A stretch of DNA of 64,000 nt from Phlebopus portentosus (lineage: Eukaryota > Basidiomycota > Agaricomycetes > Boletales > Boletinellaceae). Within the stretch, counting starts at the first letter, position 1. Each line of letters begins with the position of its first letter. Shown piece by piece: positions 53,124 through 64,000 of the stretch. The notes under the pieces are model-generated. The model had not been told where the DNA came from. It did not search any database and worked only from the letters and a program-made list of their open reading frames with translations. The stretch is from contig JAYXKI010000004.1 of assembly GCA_037892935.1 (NCBI GenBank), positions 2,108,001 through 2,172,000 on the forward strand, given 5' to 3'. A program made the position numbers and the translations under genes.

Positions 53124-53632
53124 TAAGAAAAGTTAATCTAATCAGGAAAGCGATAAGAAGGGAAGCGATGTGTATGCATCCACAGAAGTAGTAGATGAGA
53201 GGAAAGCTTTTACAACTAGCTCAGGTAAAGTAGCAGCATCAGTCAGCCATCCGAGTCACCGAGTCGGAAGAAGAACATAAGTCCTAACTTCAAGAAGAGA
53301 AGGCCATAGAACAGTAGTGAATAAACCAGTGGAGCTCAGAACCAGTACAGATGCCAGCAGAGTAGCTGAGGATAGTAAGTATGCACCAGAAAGTGCTAGA
53401 GTCATTAGACCATAACAGTAGAGCTCAGATGTTGAAGTACACAGCAAGAAACTAGTAGAATGAACTAGAATATACAGTACAATCAGAATTGACAAGAAAT
53501 GCATGGAATTGATAAGGAAAGGGTGGAGCAAAGTGGAGCACCTTGTAGAAGGTGCTGAAAGGTATACATGGTCAGTAGAAAGACTGAGGTAGATAGTTAT
53601 AGTAGTAGCCTAGCATAGCCACACCTGTAGAG

Positions 53633-53640
53633 TATAAAAG
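53633..53640 (+). promoter_or_regulatory. TATA box of LTR H
   Basis: TATAAAAG, 510 bp after the ORF stop and about 200 bp before the LTR end. Confidence 0.65.
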
Positions 53641-55878
53641 GAGGCCAAACAAGCCATCCTGAGTAGCAGTTTAATTCATCTCTCCAAACGCCCCTCAAGT
53701 GAGTTGGAGCTTTCTCTCATATAAACACTAGTCTGATACTTGTCTTTGCCTGATTCTTTGACATCACTTACCAATCAGTAGTGTGAGACACTTGCTTCAG
53801 TAGTAAGCCATATATTACTCTTCTTACTCTGATTCTAACACCCTCACAGGTAATCCCTCATTAGATTTGAACTCTGGAGGTAGAAAACGATGAGATGAAG
53901 CTTAGAGAAGGACTTTCCCTAAGTGCTGATGATGCAAAAGTGATCCTTATAAGGATCTGATATAATATAATGAGTTATGACAAGTTATGATGGGTTATGA
54001 CATGAAACAAAGCAATATGATGTAGAAATTAAGTAATATGAAAAGGACTCAATTGAGACCTTTGCATGGAGGTATAAGGAAGAGTGATGAGGGTCTCAGA
54101 CTTTAACACAAGTCAAACTGATTACACTGGACTCAGGTACAACTGCAGAGCAGAAGACTTAAGGTATATAAGATAGAGAGTTGAAGTGAGTACAAAAAGA
54201 GTCGAATTAATCTCAACTATAGCTAGAGCAGGATTCTGGTCTGAACTGAACTTCAAACTAAGCTGAACTCACTGTCTAGGGCTGAACTCGCTGTCCAGAG
54301 CTGAACTGAGCTCCTACTATAAGTAGCACATCTATTTATAACATTGTCTGAACCTGAGCCTTCAGAGTGTCAGGAAGCATAATGAAGGAAAATCAGAAGT
54401 GATAAACATAAGAGAACACATGAGAAACAAAAGACAAAGTGAGCATATCTGGAAGGTGGCAAGCATAATGACTATAGAGCACAATATGAAATATGAACAC
54501 ATATAGAATAATGAGCATAAGGATCATAGGGGACAAAATAAAATATGAATGCATATGGGACTTAAAAGAGAAAAGTCGGAGTGCATTATGTCAGGTCAAA
54601 GCTTGGGGGCATTGGGGGCCAGTTGTGAATCCTTCAATTTATCTCTCATACCTAGGCTTTAGTAAGACAAGTGTTAGGACCAGCGTTTTCAGACAAAGTG
54701 GGTAGTCTGAGCATACCGGAACAAGTTCCTGCTTCCTCCTTCTGACAATGTATAATTAGAGAGTAGAGTAGCAAAGGTTAGATGTACTACTAAGAAGCAA
54801 GCTATAGGCTCAAGCTTGACTCAGCAGTAGAGCAGAGTTTCAATCAAAGGGGTACAGTTATGATTGAGAGTATAAAATAATTTTGCTGAGGGACAACACC
54901 CCACTCAGCTGGCACCTTAAATAAAGTTTCTACTGAATACTACCAACTACCAAATACTACCAACTATACCTTGCCATTGGTCAGGACAATACATTTCAGC
55001 TAGTGTCACCCCAACTGTCTTTAGTTGGCGGTACCACTGACAATCCTAGTAGTGCTACCAACATTCCTGGTAGACCACTATCTACTTCCTTCCATATTAG
55101 GCAGGCTTCTATTTACCTCCGTTGCTCCGAAGCTTCTTCCACGCTTCTTCCGATCACCATTCCTATCACATGCTAGTCCTGTCTGCAAATCCTCCCATAA
55201 GAGACTTCTTCTATGTGCCAAGATCTTGCTTCTTTGGTGCTCTATTTTCTCAGCCAAGCTTCTGCCGCTAATCTTCTATCATTGGTGACTGGCATTCTCT
55301 ATATTACATGTGTGCCAAGAAATTTATGTCGGAGCTTTTATATTTTCTATATAAGGTGCAAAATGTCGATCTCAGTTGTCCACTTTCTTGAATGATGGAT
55401 GTACAGTGCTCAATGCTCCCAAACATCAAGAAGTGGGATCTTTGAGTTCATAATGATATGAAAATGTGATGAAATGGTATAATATGGCATTTGCTAGTCT
55501 ATCTCATTAAAATACATGACTAATATGAAAGATATTATGACTGGTGATCATACTGAAGCTATATTTCCCTGAATTTGAATGGTCAGACCTTTAGGAGAAA
55601 AATTAGGACTCTCATGCCTCAATATGAGCACATGAAATAGTTCTAGAAGACTTTTGCAGCATCAAAAAATTGTAGAGAGAGTCGGCTTTTTGTCTTTTCA
55701 AAACTCAATATTTCATTACAAAAAGTACCTGGAAGCAGTTTCATCTTTCCTAGAAACCTTATTGTATATATATATGTACTATATTTATGTCAGAAGAAAT
55801 TGTTTCTTGTCTGGTATATGTCAATTCAAGTACCTTCACCATGAAAGTTCAAGTCACATGACCGATACTTTCCTTTTC

Positions 55879-58800
55879 CACTACGGGCAATTTAGTATTT
55901 TTTAGGTGATGATAAATGATCGGAAATTGAAATTGATATGCATTATATAAGTATGAATATCTCCATTCAGGATATTAAAAATATACACATGCATCTAAAC
56001 CTAGTTTATATATTCAATATTATGTCGCATTTCTTTAATGATGATATTTATTATATCATCGTGATCAATATGGATATAAAAATCTAAATTGATATTTTCT
56101 TTATCAGCAAAGAATATCATTGAGGTAGATATTTTTTTGATGATATTTTTAATATCAAAGTGTCTGTTATTTGAAATATCATTCTATATATCAATGTCAA
56201 TGATAATTTATACAATGAGTGGGTGATGAGCGGGTGCGATGAGGGTGCACAGTGGGCATGTTGTGGCCACACAGGGGGCAGAGAGAGGGTGAACTGTGGG
56301 TGGGATGGGGGCACACTGTGGGCACTGTAAGAGCACACTGGAGGCACATAGTGGGCGCAGAGAGGGCACAGAGAGGGTATACAGTATGTGCGGGTGCGTG
56401 AAGAGTGTCCGGAGCACACAAAAGGAGTCAGAGAACATAGAACTCACAGCAGGCAGGCTGTTATTTACTGCCTTTTTCATATGTATTGTCACTTGCAACT
56501 TCTGTGATTTTTGTCACACAAAACACCTCATAATATAAAAATCACCATATCTCATTCAATTCTTGACCGTTTTGCATGATCTAAGTCGGTAAATCCATAG
56601 TTTTGATATCTGCTTCAAACTCCAACAAGGATGAAGAGAAATGAGCAAAGAATGAGTGAGATATGTTGCAAAAGGCCGATTTTAGACACATCTTTCATGT
56701 GCAGTTTTTCCTGCCCTCATCCCTGCTTCTACAGTCCTACAGGCAAGTCCAAAATGATATAATAATTTTATTGTAAATTTACAGACTGACTCTGAGCTCT
56801 ATTCTGTGTTGTATCTGCTGGTTTGATACATGTCTGAGCTGAGCTCAAACCTACCTTTTCTCAAGGGCCCCCAAACCTCAAAATAAATTTATTCTTAGGC
56901 AATCTTATGTCTGTAAATTCATATTATGCCAATAGTACCACTCTGGTGCAGTCTAGATTGTTGTAGCACCCAGTCTGAGGGGAGGAAAAAATGCACATGA
57001 AGGAAGTGTCTAAAATCGGCCTTTTGCAACATATCTCACTCATTCTTTGCTCATTTCTCTTCATCCTTGTTGGAGTTTGAAGCAGATATCAAAACTATGG
57101 ATTTACCGACTTAGATCATGCAAACCGGTGAAGAGTAAGTCTGAAGCTTGGGAATGTACGGAGTCGTTACGACCAGTTCCGCGGTGTTCCGACTGGTTTC
57201 GCTCGGTTTCGACTGGTTTCGATCGAACGAGTAGACTTAGCAAGAACGCCATAGTCCAGATGGCACGTGCACCGTTCTTTGATCGGCCATCAAGACAGGA
57301 GAATCACGGCATCGAGTTTGCACGCGTCGATCACAAGTCTCCGGACCTCGGATCCGCATTCCAGACAAAGAGATTTGACCCTGCAACCTCGTCCTCAGTC
57401 CCTCTCCTTTGTTAAACATCGCAGACTTACTTTGTCAGGCTAGCCAGAGCCCTTCCGAGTCGTTTCCCCGAGTTCCGCTTCGTTCCGCTCAAAGAGACCC
57501 AGTTCTGAAGGTTTCGCATGTATTCTGACCTTTCTATATGCGTCCCCTTTAATCTATTATGCTCTCGTTCCAGACATGCTTAGTATTGTTCCTTTTGACC
57601 TATGTGTCCCTTAAACCATTCATATGCGCTCCTCTCCTTTGTAGATAGCGATATGCGTTCCCTTTTCTTTATGACGTAGGTTCTCTGACCGCTGGGAGGC
57701 TCAGTCTTGGACGTTTAGTATAAATATAGCACGACTCTCGTAGTAGAGGGACAGCTTAGTCGGAGCCTAGTGGGAGCTTAGCTTGCAGTTCTCACATCGT
57801 CTCAAAGCCTCTCGACCTCTAGTCTACTTGTTCGTAGTGGACTCTCTCGTCTCTATAGTCTAATATACGACATTTCGTGTTCTGTACAGTCGATCGGTGA
57901 TCTCTCTTTGCAGTAGAGCTGTTCGTGCGTTTGTATAGTTCGCCGTCATTGTATAAAGGCTTCTCTATCTCCTCTCACCCGAAACAAGACCCCCTCACGT
58001 GTTTCGATCCGTTTCGCCCGGTTTCGCTCGTAACCCAGTTACTCTGCGTGCCGCTCGCATTTGGTCTCGCAACACCTTCTCCTCTCCATTGTCGTCGGGA
58101 AAGAACACCATATCACCCCTTTCCTCTTGACTTTCCACTCTCCGCTTCCTCAAGACCAGCCCAGTGCTATTCCACATCGTTTCGATCGGAAACGGTCGGT
58201 ATCATCATCCCACACATATCCATCGATTCTCTCAGTCCCCTTCCGTCATCGTTTCGCACCTCCATCCCTCGCATCACATTTCGACACACTCAGCAATTGT
58301 CCTTCGTCCATCAAATCGCGTTTCGAATCGTTACGCCGCGTTCCGACACTTTAGACTATGAGTGAGATCGGCTGCAGTCGCTTACCAGTGTGTTAGCACA
58401 GTCGATTAGTCACGTTCAGGTTGGTGGTTCGACTAGCGTAGCTTAGTTAAATTAGTTCTTGTGCCTGGGGTTAGTCGGCTTTAGTCCAGAGCTTGCAGCT
58501 GAGCCGGAGAGTCGATTTAGCCTTTGCACCGCCACCGTCGATCTCGGGAGAAGCCTACCCTCGGAATTCCTCCTCGAGCGCTTCCCTCATATCCCCAGTT
58601 CTCACCAAGCCCTTCCATTGTATATCCCTATTTCCCTCCGCTCCTTCGTGCCCTTAGCTCGGGTGTAACTCTCTGCTGACCGCTTGAAGGTATTCTAGGG
58701 CAGCCCCTCGAACTATACACTCCCTGTCTGGCATCAGAACATCCACAGGAGTTTCACCGGTCAAGAATTGAATGAGATATGGTGATTTTTATATTATGAG

Positions 58801-59448
58801 GTGTTTTGTGTGACAAAAATCACAGAAGTTGCAAGTGACAATACATATGAAAAAGGCAGTAAATAACAGCCTGCCTGCTGTGAGTTCTATGTTCTCTGAC
58901 TCCTTTTGTGTGCTCCAGACACTCTTCACACACCCACACACACTGTATGCCCTCTCTGTGCCCTCTCTGCACCCGCTATATGCCTCCAGCATGCTCTTAC
59001 AGTGCCCACAGTGTGCCCCCATCCCACCCACAGTTCACCCTCTCTCTGCCCCCTGTGTGGCCACAACATGCCCACTGTGCACCCTCATCGTGCCCGCTCA
59101 TCACCCACTCATTGTATAAATTATCATTGACATTGATATACAGAATGATATTTCAAATAACAGACACTTTGATATTGAAAATATCATCAAAAAAATATCT
59201 ACCTCAATGATATTCTTTGCTGATAAAGAAAATATCAATTTAGATTTCTATATCCATATTGATCACGATGATATAATAAATATCATCATCAAAGAAATGC
59301 GGCATGATATTGAATATATAAACTAGGTTTAGATGCATGTGTATATTTTTAATATCCTGAATGGAGATATTCATACTTATATAATGCATATCAATTTCAA
59401 TTTCCGATCATTTATCATCACCTAAAAAATACTAAATTGTCCATAGTG
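55879..59448. mobile_element. Element P: palindromic CACTA-ended element
   Basis: Ends are CACTACGGGCAATTTAGTA (left) and, reversed, CACTATGGACAATTTAGTA (right). TSD TTC at 55876-55878 and 59449-59451. Inverted arms of about 820 bp (55879-56705 against 57005-57128 plus 58761-59448) flank a centre of about 300 bp. CACTA ends and a 3-bp duplication are hallmarks of the CACTA/CMC superfamily. The arms include a G-rich, GGGTGCACAGTGGGC-type repetitive stretch at 56210-56410. No transposase. Confidence 0.75.
57129..58756 (-). mobile_element. Solo LTR L (TGAAAC family) in P
   Basis: 1628 bp flanked by CCGG at 57125-57128 and 58757-58760. On the minus strand it starts TGAAACTCCTGTGGATG and ends TTACTCTTCA. 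It interrupts P's right arm exactly at a sequence found intact in the left arm (TTGACCGTTTTGCATGATC, inverted). CpG-rich, so young. GTTTCGA and GTTCCG words recur many times. No reliable ORF. Confidence 0.82.
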
Positions 59449-59855
59449 TTCTAACTCTTCATCCCTCAAGAAGATAATTCTCTTTCGCTCAATTGCAACC
59501 AAGAATCATCACCAGAAATCCTTCATTGGTATTTTATGGTCCTAATCTTTAAATTGTTGAAAAAAAAATTTCAAGGATTTGCTTGGTTCTTTCAATATTG
59601 CTTGTGACTATGCTGTATCTTGCTCATTTTTCAGAAAATTTTTGATATTTTCAATACAATATATACCATCAGCTCAGAAATACACAAATCAGAAGTTTTC
59701 TGGCCATAACTATGTGTAGTACAGGTCTTTGTATGCATGGTAAGTCAGATTCAAAAAGTGGAGAATAAGCGAGTCATGGCATCTCATCGGCATGTGATGC
59801 TGGGGCCCATGAGAATAAACATTTTTATATGGGGATTGCCAGTCACCACTATCAT

Positions 59856-60825
59856 GGGGCTGACTGTGATCTCAGTGTTCAGAATTGGCAGTCCCTGCCG
59901 ATCTTCTGAGGTTAATCTTGGCAGCTGTGTAAACTTGGCAGATACCCTTCTATACTATGCCGCTATGCTGATATCAGAGTACTGTAGTCTGGTGCCCATC
60001 GTTAACCTGAACCGTTGTCCCAGGTGATTCATTCCACACTATTCGTCTACTGTAATAACCCCTTCTTCCAAGTGTTCCCATGCTTCTAGCATCCATGCTA
60101 TCACTTCTTTTGTAAGATCTTTAACATCCGATGGCACCCTGTAATATACTGGCCAATCAACTTCCACTGTAGTATTTCGGCACAAGGTCTGGTGACAATG
60201 CTGATTGATCCAAGCTCTCACACAGACCTTCAATATATAGATATCCCTATCCCCGAGCTATATAGATACCTCATGATCATATGCACTCATTCTGCGATTC
60301 AGCAATAGTTGGTCAAACATTCATTTTGAGAGTCTGGGCTTATATCAAATCTTGGCATCAGCTGCCTCCTTTGTTACTAAGCGCTCCATGAAGTTCTTGA
60401 GGAGCCACTCCAAAAGAACCCAACTCCTTTGGTATGCTAAATAGCAGTTTGTACATACCAGGCTTTTATGAATAAAGCATCTGGTTGCACCTCGTCAATA
60501 GCGTCTCTTCTGCAGGAGTTCTACATATCTTGCAATATTCTGGTCTTCCATCTGTATGTAGCTTTGTTCCGGTGGAGAAGTATGTCCAATATGCATTCTA
60601 GATAATCCTTCTTGCAAATTATATGGGTCCTCCCTCTTGTCACATTTGTCTTCATAATATCGTTGATCAGGTTTCTCTGGAATGTCTTCAGCAGCTACCT
60701 CCCCAGGTACTTGCTGCATTAGTGGGCGAGAATCGCCTTCACTATTCTATCTCTGAAGCCTTTTGAAATGTTCTTGATTAGGCTGCATAATTTGGTGTAT
60801 AAAGCATCTGATTCCACATCGCATT
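59856..60825 (-). pseudogene. Decayed LTR ORF in A'
   Basis: Minus-strand remnant of the 327-aa LTR protein. Recognisable pieces are KVCVRAWINQHCHQTLCRNT, VEVDWPVYYRVPSDV and QYIPEKPDQRYYED-like sequence with IARYVELLQKRRY. It has several stops, many at former CGA or CAG codons. Confidence 0.85.
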
Positions 60826-61206
60826 GGATATCCACAATTTTTGTAACAACAAGCTAGCTAAGCCAGCCTTTATAAGTTTCAACTAGGTGGCTTAAATGTC
60901 CAATTGGCCACTCTTAGTGGATTCTGAACATTAAAAGTTCTCCCTATACAGCGGTCAAATGTAAGAGACTGCAATAGTCCATTCCACTTTAAATTGAGTC
61001 GATCTGCACTGAGTTCTGCTGTTATAATGCAGATTACTGCAGAACATATGTCACATGCACGATCTTAGACCTAGCATGTTGATGCTTTTTACACTACATA
61101 GTACAGCTAAACATGGGTAGATAGATTATCTCTGCACAATATACCACTGCTTAGGCAAAAGGATCAAAACTAGTATAACCCCAGACCTACACCTCTAACA
61201 TCTATT

Positions 61207-61500
61207 CATACTGAAGAAATATATCTGCATACTTATTGTACTGAAGATCTATACACTCCCTGGTATCTTGAATCACATATTGTGCTCCAGGGTACTCTCT
61301 TAGTCCATTCCAAACAAACTCTTGTAAGAACACAATATTGTATAGAGTCAGTGTCAATTGGTATTAAATAGCATATCAATCAATATGTTCTTTCTACTAT
61401 TCTCTTCTATGGTACTCAAGAGTTATGATGATACTCTTTAGCATACTAACTTCATCAAGTTCCAGGTTTGGGTCTCTGGTGATGACAATATGTGCCAAAA
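61207..61500 (-). pseudogene. Second RPB1 fragment, decayed
   Basis: This is the reverse complement of the RPB1 piece in element E (about 13490-13780). Shared runs include ATCTTGAATCACATATTG and CTTATTGTAC, and the inverted GGGTCTCTGGTGATGACA block near 61470. It is more decayed than the copy in E. Part of another E-type element, or an independent fragment. Confidence 0.7.
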
Positions 61501-62507
61501 AATAGACACTTTTTCCATCAAGTTACTATATAGATGACCCTCTTTGCCCTTTACTGTAAATAAGCACAAATAGCTTTGACAGGTCAACTAGACTTTTGCA
61601 GAGCTTAAGGTGTCCCAGCCCAGCAACATCATTGTCTTTCTTGCAAGGCAAGCTATCAGTGAGCAAATTGCATCTTAAATCACCTCTCAGTACATCTCAA
61701 CTAACTTCTTCAGCTTCAAGCACAAGCAATGTTGTATGCTTTCTGCAAAAGCACATTTGATTGGATCAGAAGGGCTGATGTGTTCTACTGTTATTTATTC
61801 AGATCCTGGATAGTTGAAAAGATAGCCTTGCTATTATTATCCTATGAGTATATAGAATATATTATTCTAGAAAGTCAAAATCCAGTATCTGGAATGTGGA
61901 TTATAATATCAAACAACTTTCCATTCCACATCAGTCTCAGTAAAGACGTTTGGAACATTTTGACTCAGAATAGTGGCAATGATCATCCTTTGCACTTAAC
62001 TCATACATATCTGTTAAACAGTAGATTGGATCTGTATCAGCCTAATCTACAGTGGTGACTTAAAGGGAAAGGTTGATGTGCTGAGCCCAATATGACTTTA
62101 AATTAAAGCTGACAGCAAGAGGATGCCTTACTAAAGAGGTCATGTTGGTTATATAATACTATTTATATTGCACACAACCTTCTTCTGTTATTATTCTTCT
62201 CCATGTGCTAAATTACCAATCCTTCTTTACACAACCCAAAGGTGGCAAAGATGAGAGCTGTGAATTTTTGTTCAGTCAAGTTATAATATGTTTGTGTCTT
62301 CCTTCTTCAATCTTAATGAATTTTACAGTGCAAACTGTATTAGAGACCCTCCGTCAGCTATCTAATCAACTGAGAGAATGTGAAGTTATCTATAGGGAGG
62401 AATAGAACCTTATCACTATCGCTTGAGTCAAGTAACAAACCTGAATGGAAGCCATCTTGGCTCCCCATGACAATGAACTGTCATTTATTTTTGCATGATA
62501 ACTTTAT
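61501..62507. other. AT-rich interval, no gene seen
   Basis: Short frames only (the longest is about 109 codons at 61729), without a domain or codon pattern that I trust. It may be further decayed transposon sequence. Confidence 0.45.
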
Positions 62508-63577
62508 AGCTAGTTGCAAAATTGTTGGCAATCATGTGATTTCACCACTTTTCATATTACAAATGCTCTAAAACACAGATAAAATCATATCTCACCCAAA
62601 ACTCAATAGTTTCACATCATCTAAGTTGCTAAATTCATATTTTCAAAAGAGCTTTCTTTAAGAAACAAAGATTGAGAAAATAGAGCAAAAAATGATCCTA
62701 AAATAGCGAAAATATTCTTTTTTACCTCTTTTTTTGCATATACATTTTTTTTATACTCCCTGCTGGTCCAGCACCTCCCCAAAGCTGTCCAAAATAATAA
62801 CATGATTATACTATGAATTTAAAGTCTGAATGTGAGTTGAATTATATACCAGAATGTACTGCTTTGAGGCATGCTTAAATTACTCAAAACTTATCATTTC
62901 CTCCTAGCCTCCCAAGCTCCAGAAAAAATTCTTACAGGTCAGATTCATATATATAAATTCATTTCAGATGTAATAGACTAGGTTTATATATTAGCTAGGG
63001 TCTCAGCTTGCACTGGTGAGCTGAGAAGATGCTGTCTAAAATGGTGCATACAATCAGAACTACTTGTTCAGCACAGCTCCCTAGTAGATCCTACAGCAAC
63101 AGGTGGTGCTCAAAGCCCATGTATTTAATCTATAGTGAATTTACATACATGAATATGACCTGTAAGATTTTTTCTGGAGCTTGGGAGGCTAGGGGAGAAT
63201 GATAAGTTTTGAGTAATTCAGGCATGCCTCAAAGCAGTACATTCTGGTACACAATTCAACTGAAATTCAGACTGTAAATTCATAGTATAATCATGTTATC
63301 ATTTTGGACAGCTTTGGGGAGGTGCTGGACTAGCAGGGAGTACAGAAAAAAATGTATATGCAAAGAAGAGGTAAAAAACAATATTATCACCATTTTTTGC
63401 TCTATTTTCTCAATCTTTGTTTCTAAAAGAAAGCCCTTTTAAAAATATGAATTTAGCAACTTAGATGATGTGAAACCATTGAGTTTTGGGTGAGATATGA
63501 TTTTATCTGTGTTTTGAGGCACTTGTGACATGAAAAGTGGTGAAATCACATGATTGCCAACAATTTTGCAACTAGCT
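62508..63577. repeat. Foldback element N
   Basis: Inverted arms of about 470 bp (62508-62985 and 63118-63577) share AGCTAGTTGCAAAATTGTTG, GGTGAGATATGATTTTATCT and other blocks in opposite orientation around a 130-bp centre. I found no matching target duplication. It resembles palindrome P in build but not in sequence. Confidence 0.7.
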
Positions 63578-64000
63578 GTAGCACCGGTAGGGCTCTGCAC
63601 ATATCCATAATTTACAGATATGGGCCGCATCATATATAGATACAACTGTGTCTGTCCTCGTTGCGACAGACTAAATGTATGGGCCATAAATATACGACCG
63701 TATCCAGCCCAAAAGTGAAAAAAAATGCCGGATATGGCATATATGGCGTATCCGGCAAATCATTTATTGCCAATCCCACCACATGACGGTTGCCAGCTGT
63801 TATTGGTCCATTGGTCCATCACGACATATTTTCCCCCTATCTCTCTCCCTCACTCCGTCATGTCATATCCCTTCCCCTGCCCTCTGCGTCTATCTTTTGC
63901 AAATGGCTGAACTTGCCTGCTTGCCTGGGACAGATTTTGACTGATGCAAGCTTGATGTCTTTATATTTCTTTGAGCTATCCAGGTAAGTGTTAATGACTT
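63578..64000. other. Window end, no gene seen
   Basis: It contains CCGGATATGGCATATATGGCGTATCCGG, a near-palindrome around 63729, and pyrimidine-rich sequence after 63820. Two short frames, neither supported. Confidence 0.4.

Larger units (their letters stand above)
52327..53840 (+). mobile_element. Solo LTR H with an internal ORF
   Basis: 1514 bp, TGTTAGAAATTGC...GATTCTAACA, TSD CCCTC at 52322-52326 and 53841-53845. It has a TATAAAAG box at 53633-53640 downstream of the ORF, so the ORF lies in U3. The layout (TG..., ORF, TATA, R/U5) mirrors the A/B LTR. Confidence 0.88.
55283..59848. mobile_element. Element K: TIR DNA transposon, non-autonomous
   Basis: Terminal inverted repeats TGGTGACTGGCATTC (left) and, reversed, TGGTGACTGGCAATC (right). 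TSD CTATCAT at 55276-55282 and 59849-59855, so 7 bp visible and possibly 8 with one mismatch, as in hAT or Mutator-type elements. Its own sequence without P is under 1 kb and has no transposase. Confidence 0.75.
54672..60848 (-). mobile_element. Element A': decayed A-type solo LTR, inverted, split by K
   Basis: TGTTAGGACCAG...ATTTTTGTAACA, the reverse complement of the A/B LTR ends. TSD ACAAG at 54667-54671 and 60849-60853. Pieces 54672-55282 and 59849-60848 sum to about 1.6 kb. Compared with A, most CpGs have become TG or CA. Confidence 0.88.
52030..61093 (+). mobile_element. Element J: decayed C-type LTR, host to H and A'
   Basis: It starts TGAAACTCCTG and ends GCTTTTTACA, like C. Flanks are CTGC (52026-52029) and CTAC (61094-61097), one transition apart. 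Pieces 52030-52326, 53846-54671 and 60854-61093 align to C in order. C's CpGs are largely TG or CA here. Confidence 0.8.
51065..61200 (-). repeat. Repeat X, copy 3 (inverted), split by J
   Basis: Pieces 51065-52029 and 61098-61200 are the reverse complement of X2. Their sum, about 1068 bp, equals the X2 length. It is the outermost layer of the right-hand nest. Confidence 0.7.

Noticed and set aside
55654..55905. 83-aa plus-strand frame in element K
   Set aside because: AT-rich sequence, no domain, broken by the start of element P; looks like chance.
56117..56421. Proline/histidine-rich short frames, mirrored at 58908-59210
   Set aside because: They arise from a GTGGGC-type short repeat in the two arms of palindrome P, not from a gene.
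57925..58365. 146-aa plus-strand frame in LTR L
   Set aside because: Ser/Pro-rich, on the strand opposite to the LTR orientation, no counterpart in C, J or M.
51065..61200. Target duplication for repeat X3
   Set aside because: The five bases outside each end do not match; X may be truncated or not an LTR.
1..64000. tRNA, rRNA or CRISPR features
   Set aside because: No cloverleaf, rRNA core sequence or regularly spaced prokaryotic-type repeat was seen; all repeats are explained by transposons.

Overview
This window is gene-poor, repeat-dominated DNA from a filamentous fungus. The best fit is a basidiomycete of the Agaricomycetes type. The two host genes are of fungal types, with 46-57 bp introns, and the retroelements are chromodomain Ty3/Gypsy elements. 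Old repeat copies carry the CpG-to-TpG decay expected of a genome that methylates repeats. Only positions 1-4050 look like ordinary host genes: a spliced protein-kinase-like gene (478-1835) and a single-exon gene with a C-terminal pseudokinase (2221-4047). From about 5.4 kb onward I read the sequence almost entirely as transposons nested inside transposons. Target-site duplications (TSDs) and restored reading frames let me resolve the layers. || Left nest: a 450-bp repeat (F1) was split by a minus-strand Ty3/Gypsy element D (8027-50211, TSD TTAGC). D's gag was hit by a solo LTR, M (47274-48266, TSD CCGG). D's protease was hit by a DNA transposon, E (11631-46157, 18-bp imperfect terminal inverted repeats, TSD CTA). 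Without later insertions E is about 7.8 kb, and it carries pieces of at least three host genes: Hsp70, the largest RNA polymerase II subunit (RPB1, introns retained) and Argonaute. The Argonaute PAZ exon was then hit three times within about 121 bp: by Gypsy element A (17322-30023, TSD ACACA), solo LTR C (30131-31474, TSD CCGA) and Gypsy element B (31498-44154, TSD AGGTC). Removing all three restores an uninterrupted PAZ reading frame. || Elements A and B are young sister copies (12.7 kb, 1605-bp LTRs) with unusual gene content. Each LTR contains a 327-codon ORF in its U3 part. Two further overlapping ORFs lie upstream of gag, one of them encoding a protein with an N-terminal hydrophobic segment and a long coiled coil. 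Gag and pol are joined by what looks like a -1 ribosomal frameshift site with a downstream hairpin. A is apparently intact. B has a 53-bp deletion inside reverse transcriptase. || Right nest (51065-61200): an old 1.07-kb repeat X3 contains J (a decayed C-type LTR, 52030-61093). J contains solo LTR H (52327-53840) and a decayed reverse A-type LTR, A' (54672-60848). A' contains DNA transposon K (55283-59848), K contains the CACTA-ended palindromic element P (55879-59448), and P contains LTR L (57129-58756). This is six levels deep. Solo LTR H also encodes a U3 protein, and it shares spaced motifs with the A/B LTR protein although the two LTRs look like different families. This points to a previously unnoticed family of LTR-encoded proteins, which I consider the most interesting signal here. 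|| The last 2.8 kb hold a second decayed RPB1 fragment, AT-rich sequence and a 1.07-kb inverted-repeat element. All calls were made by reading the sequence; no database search was run.
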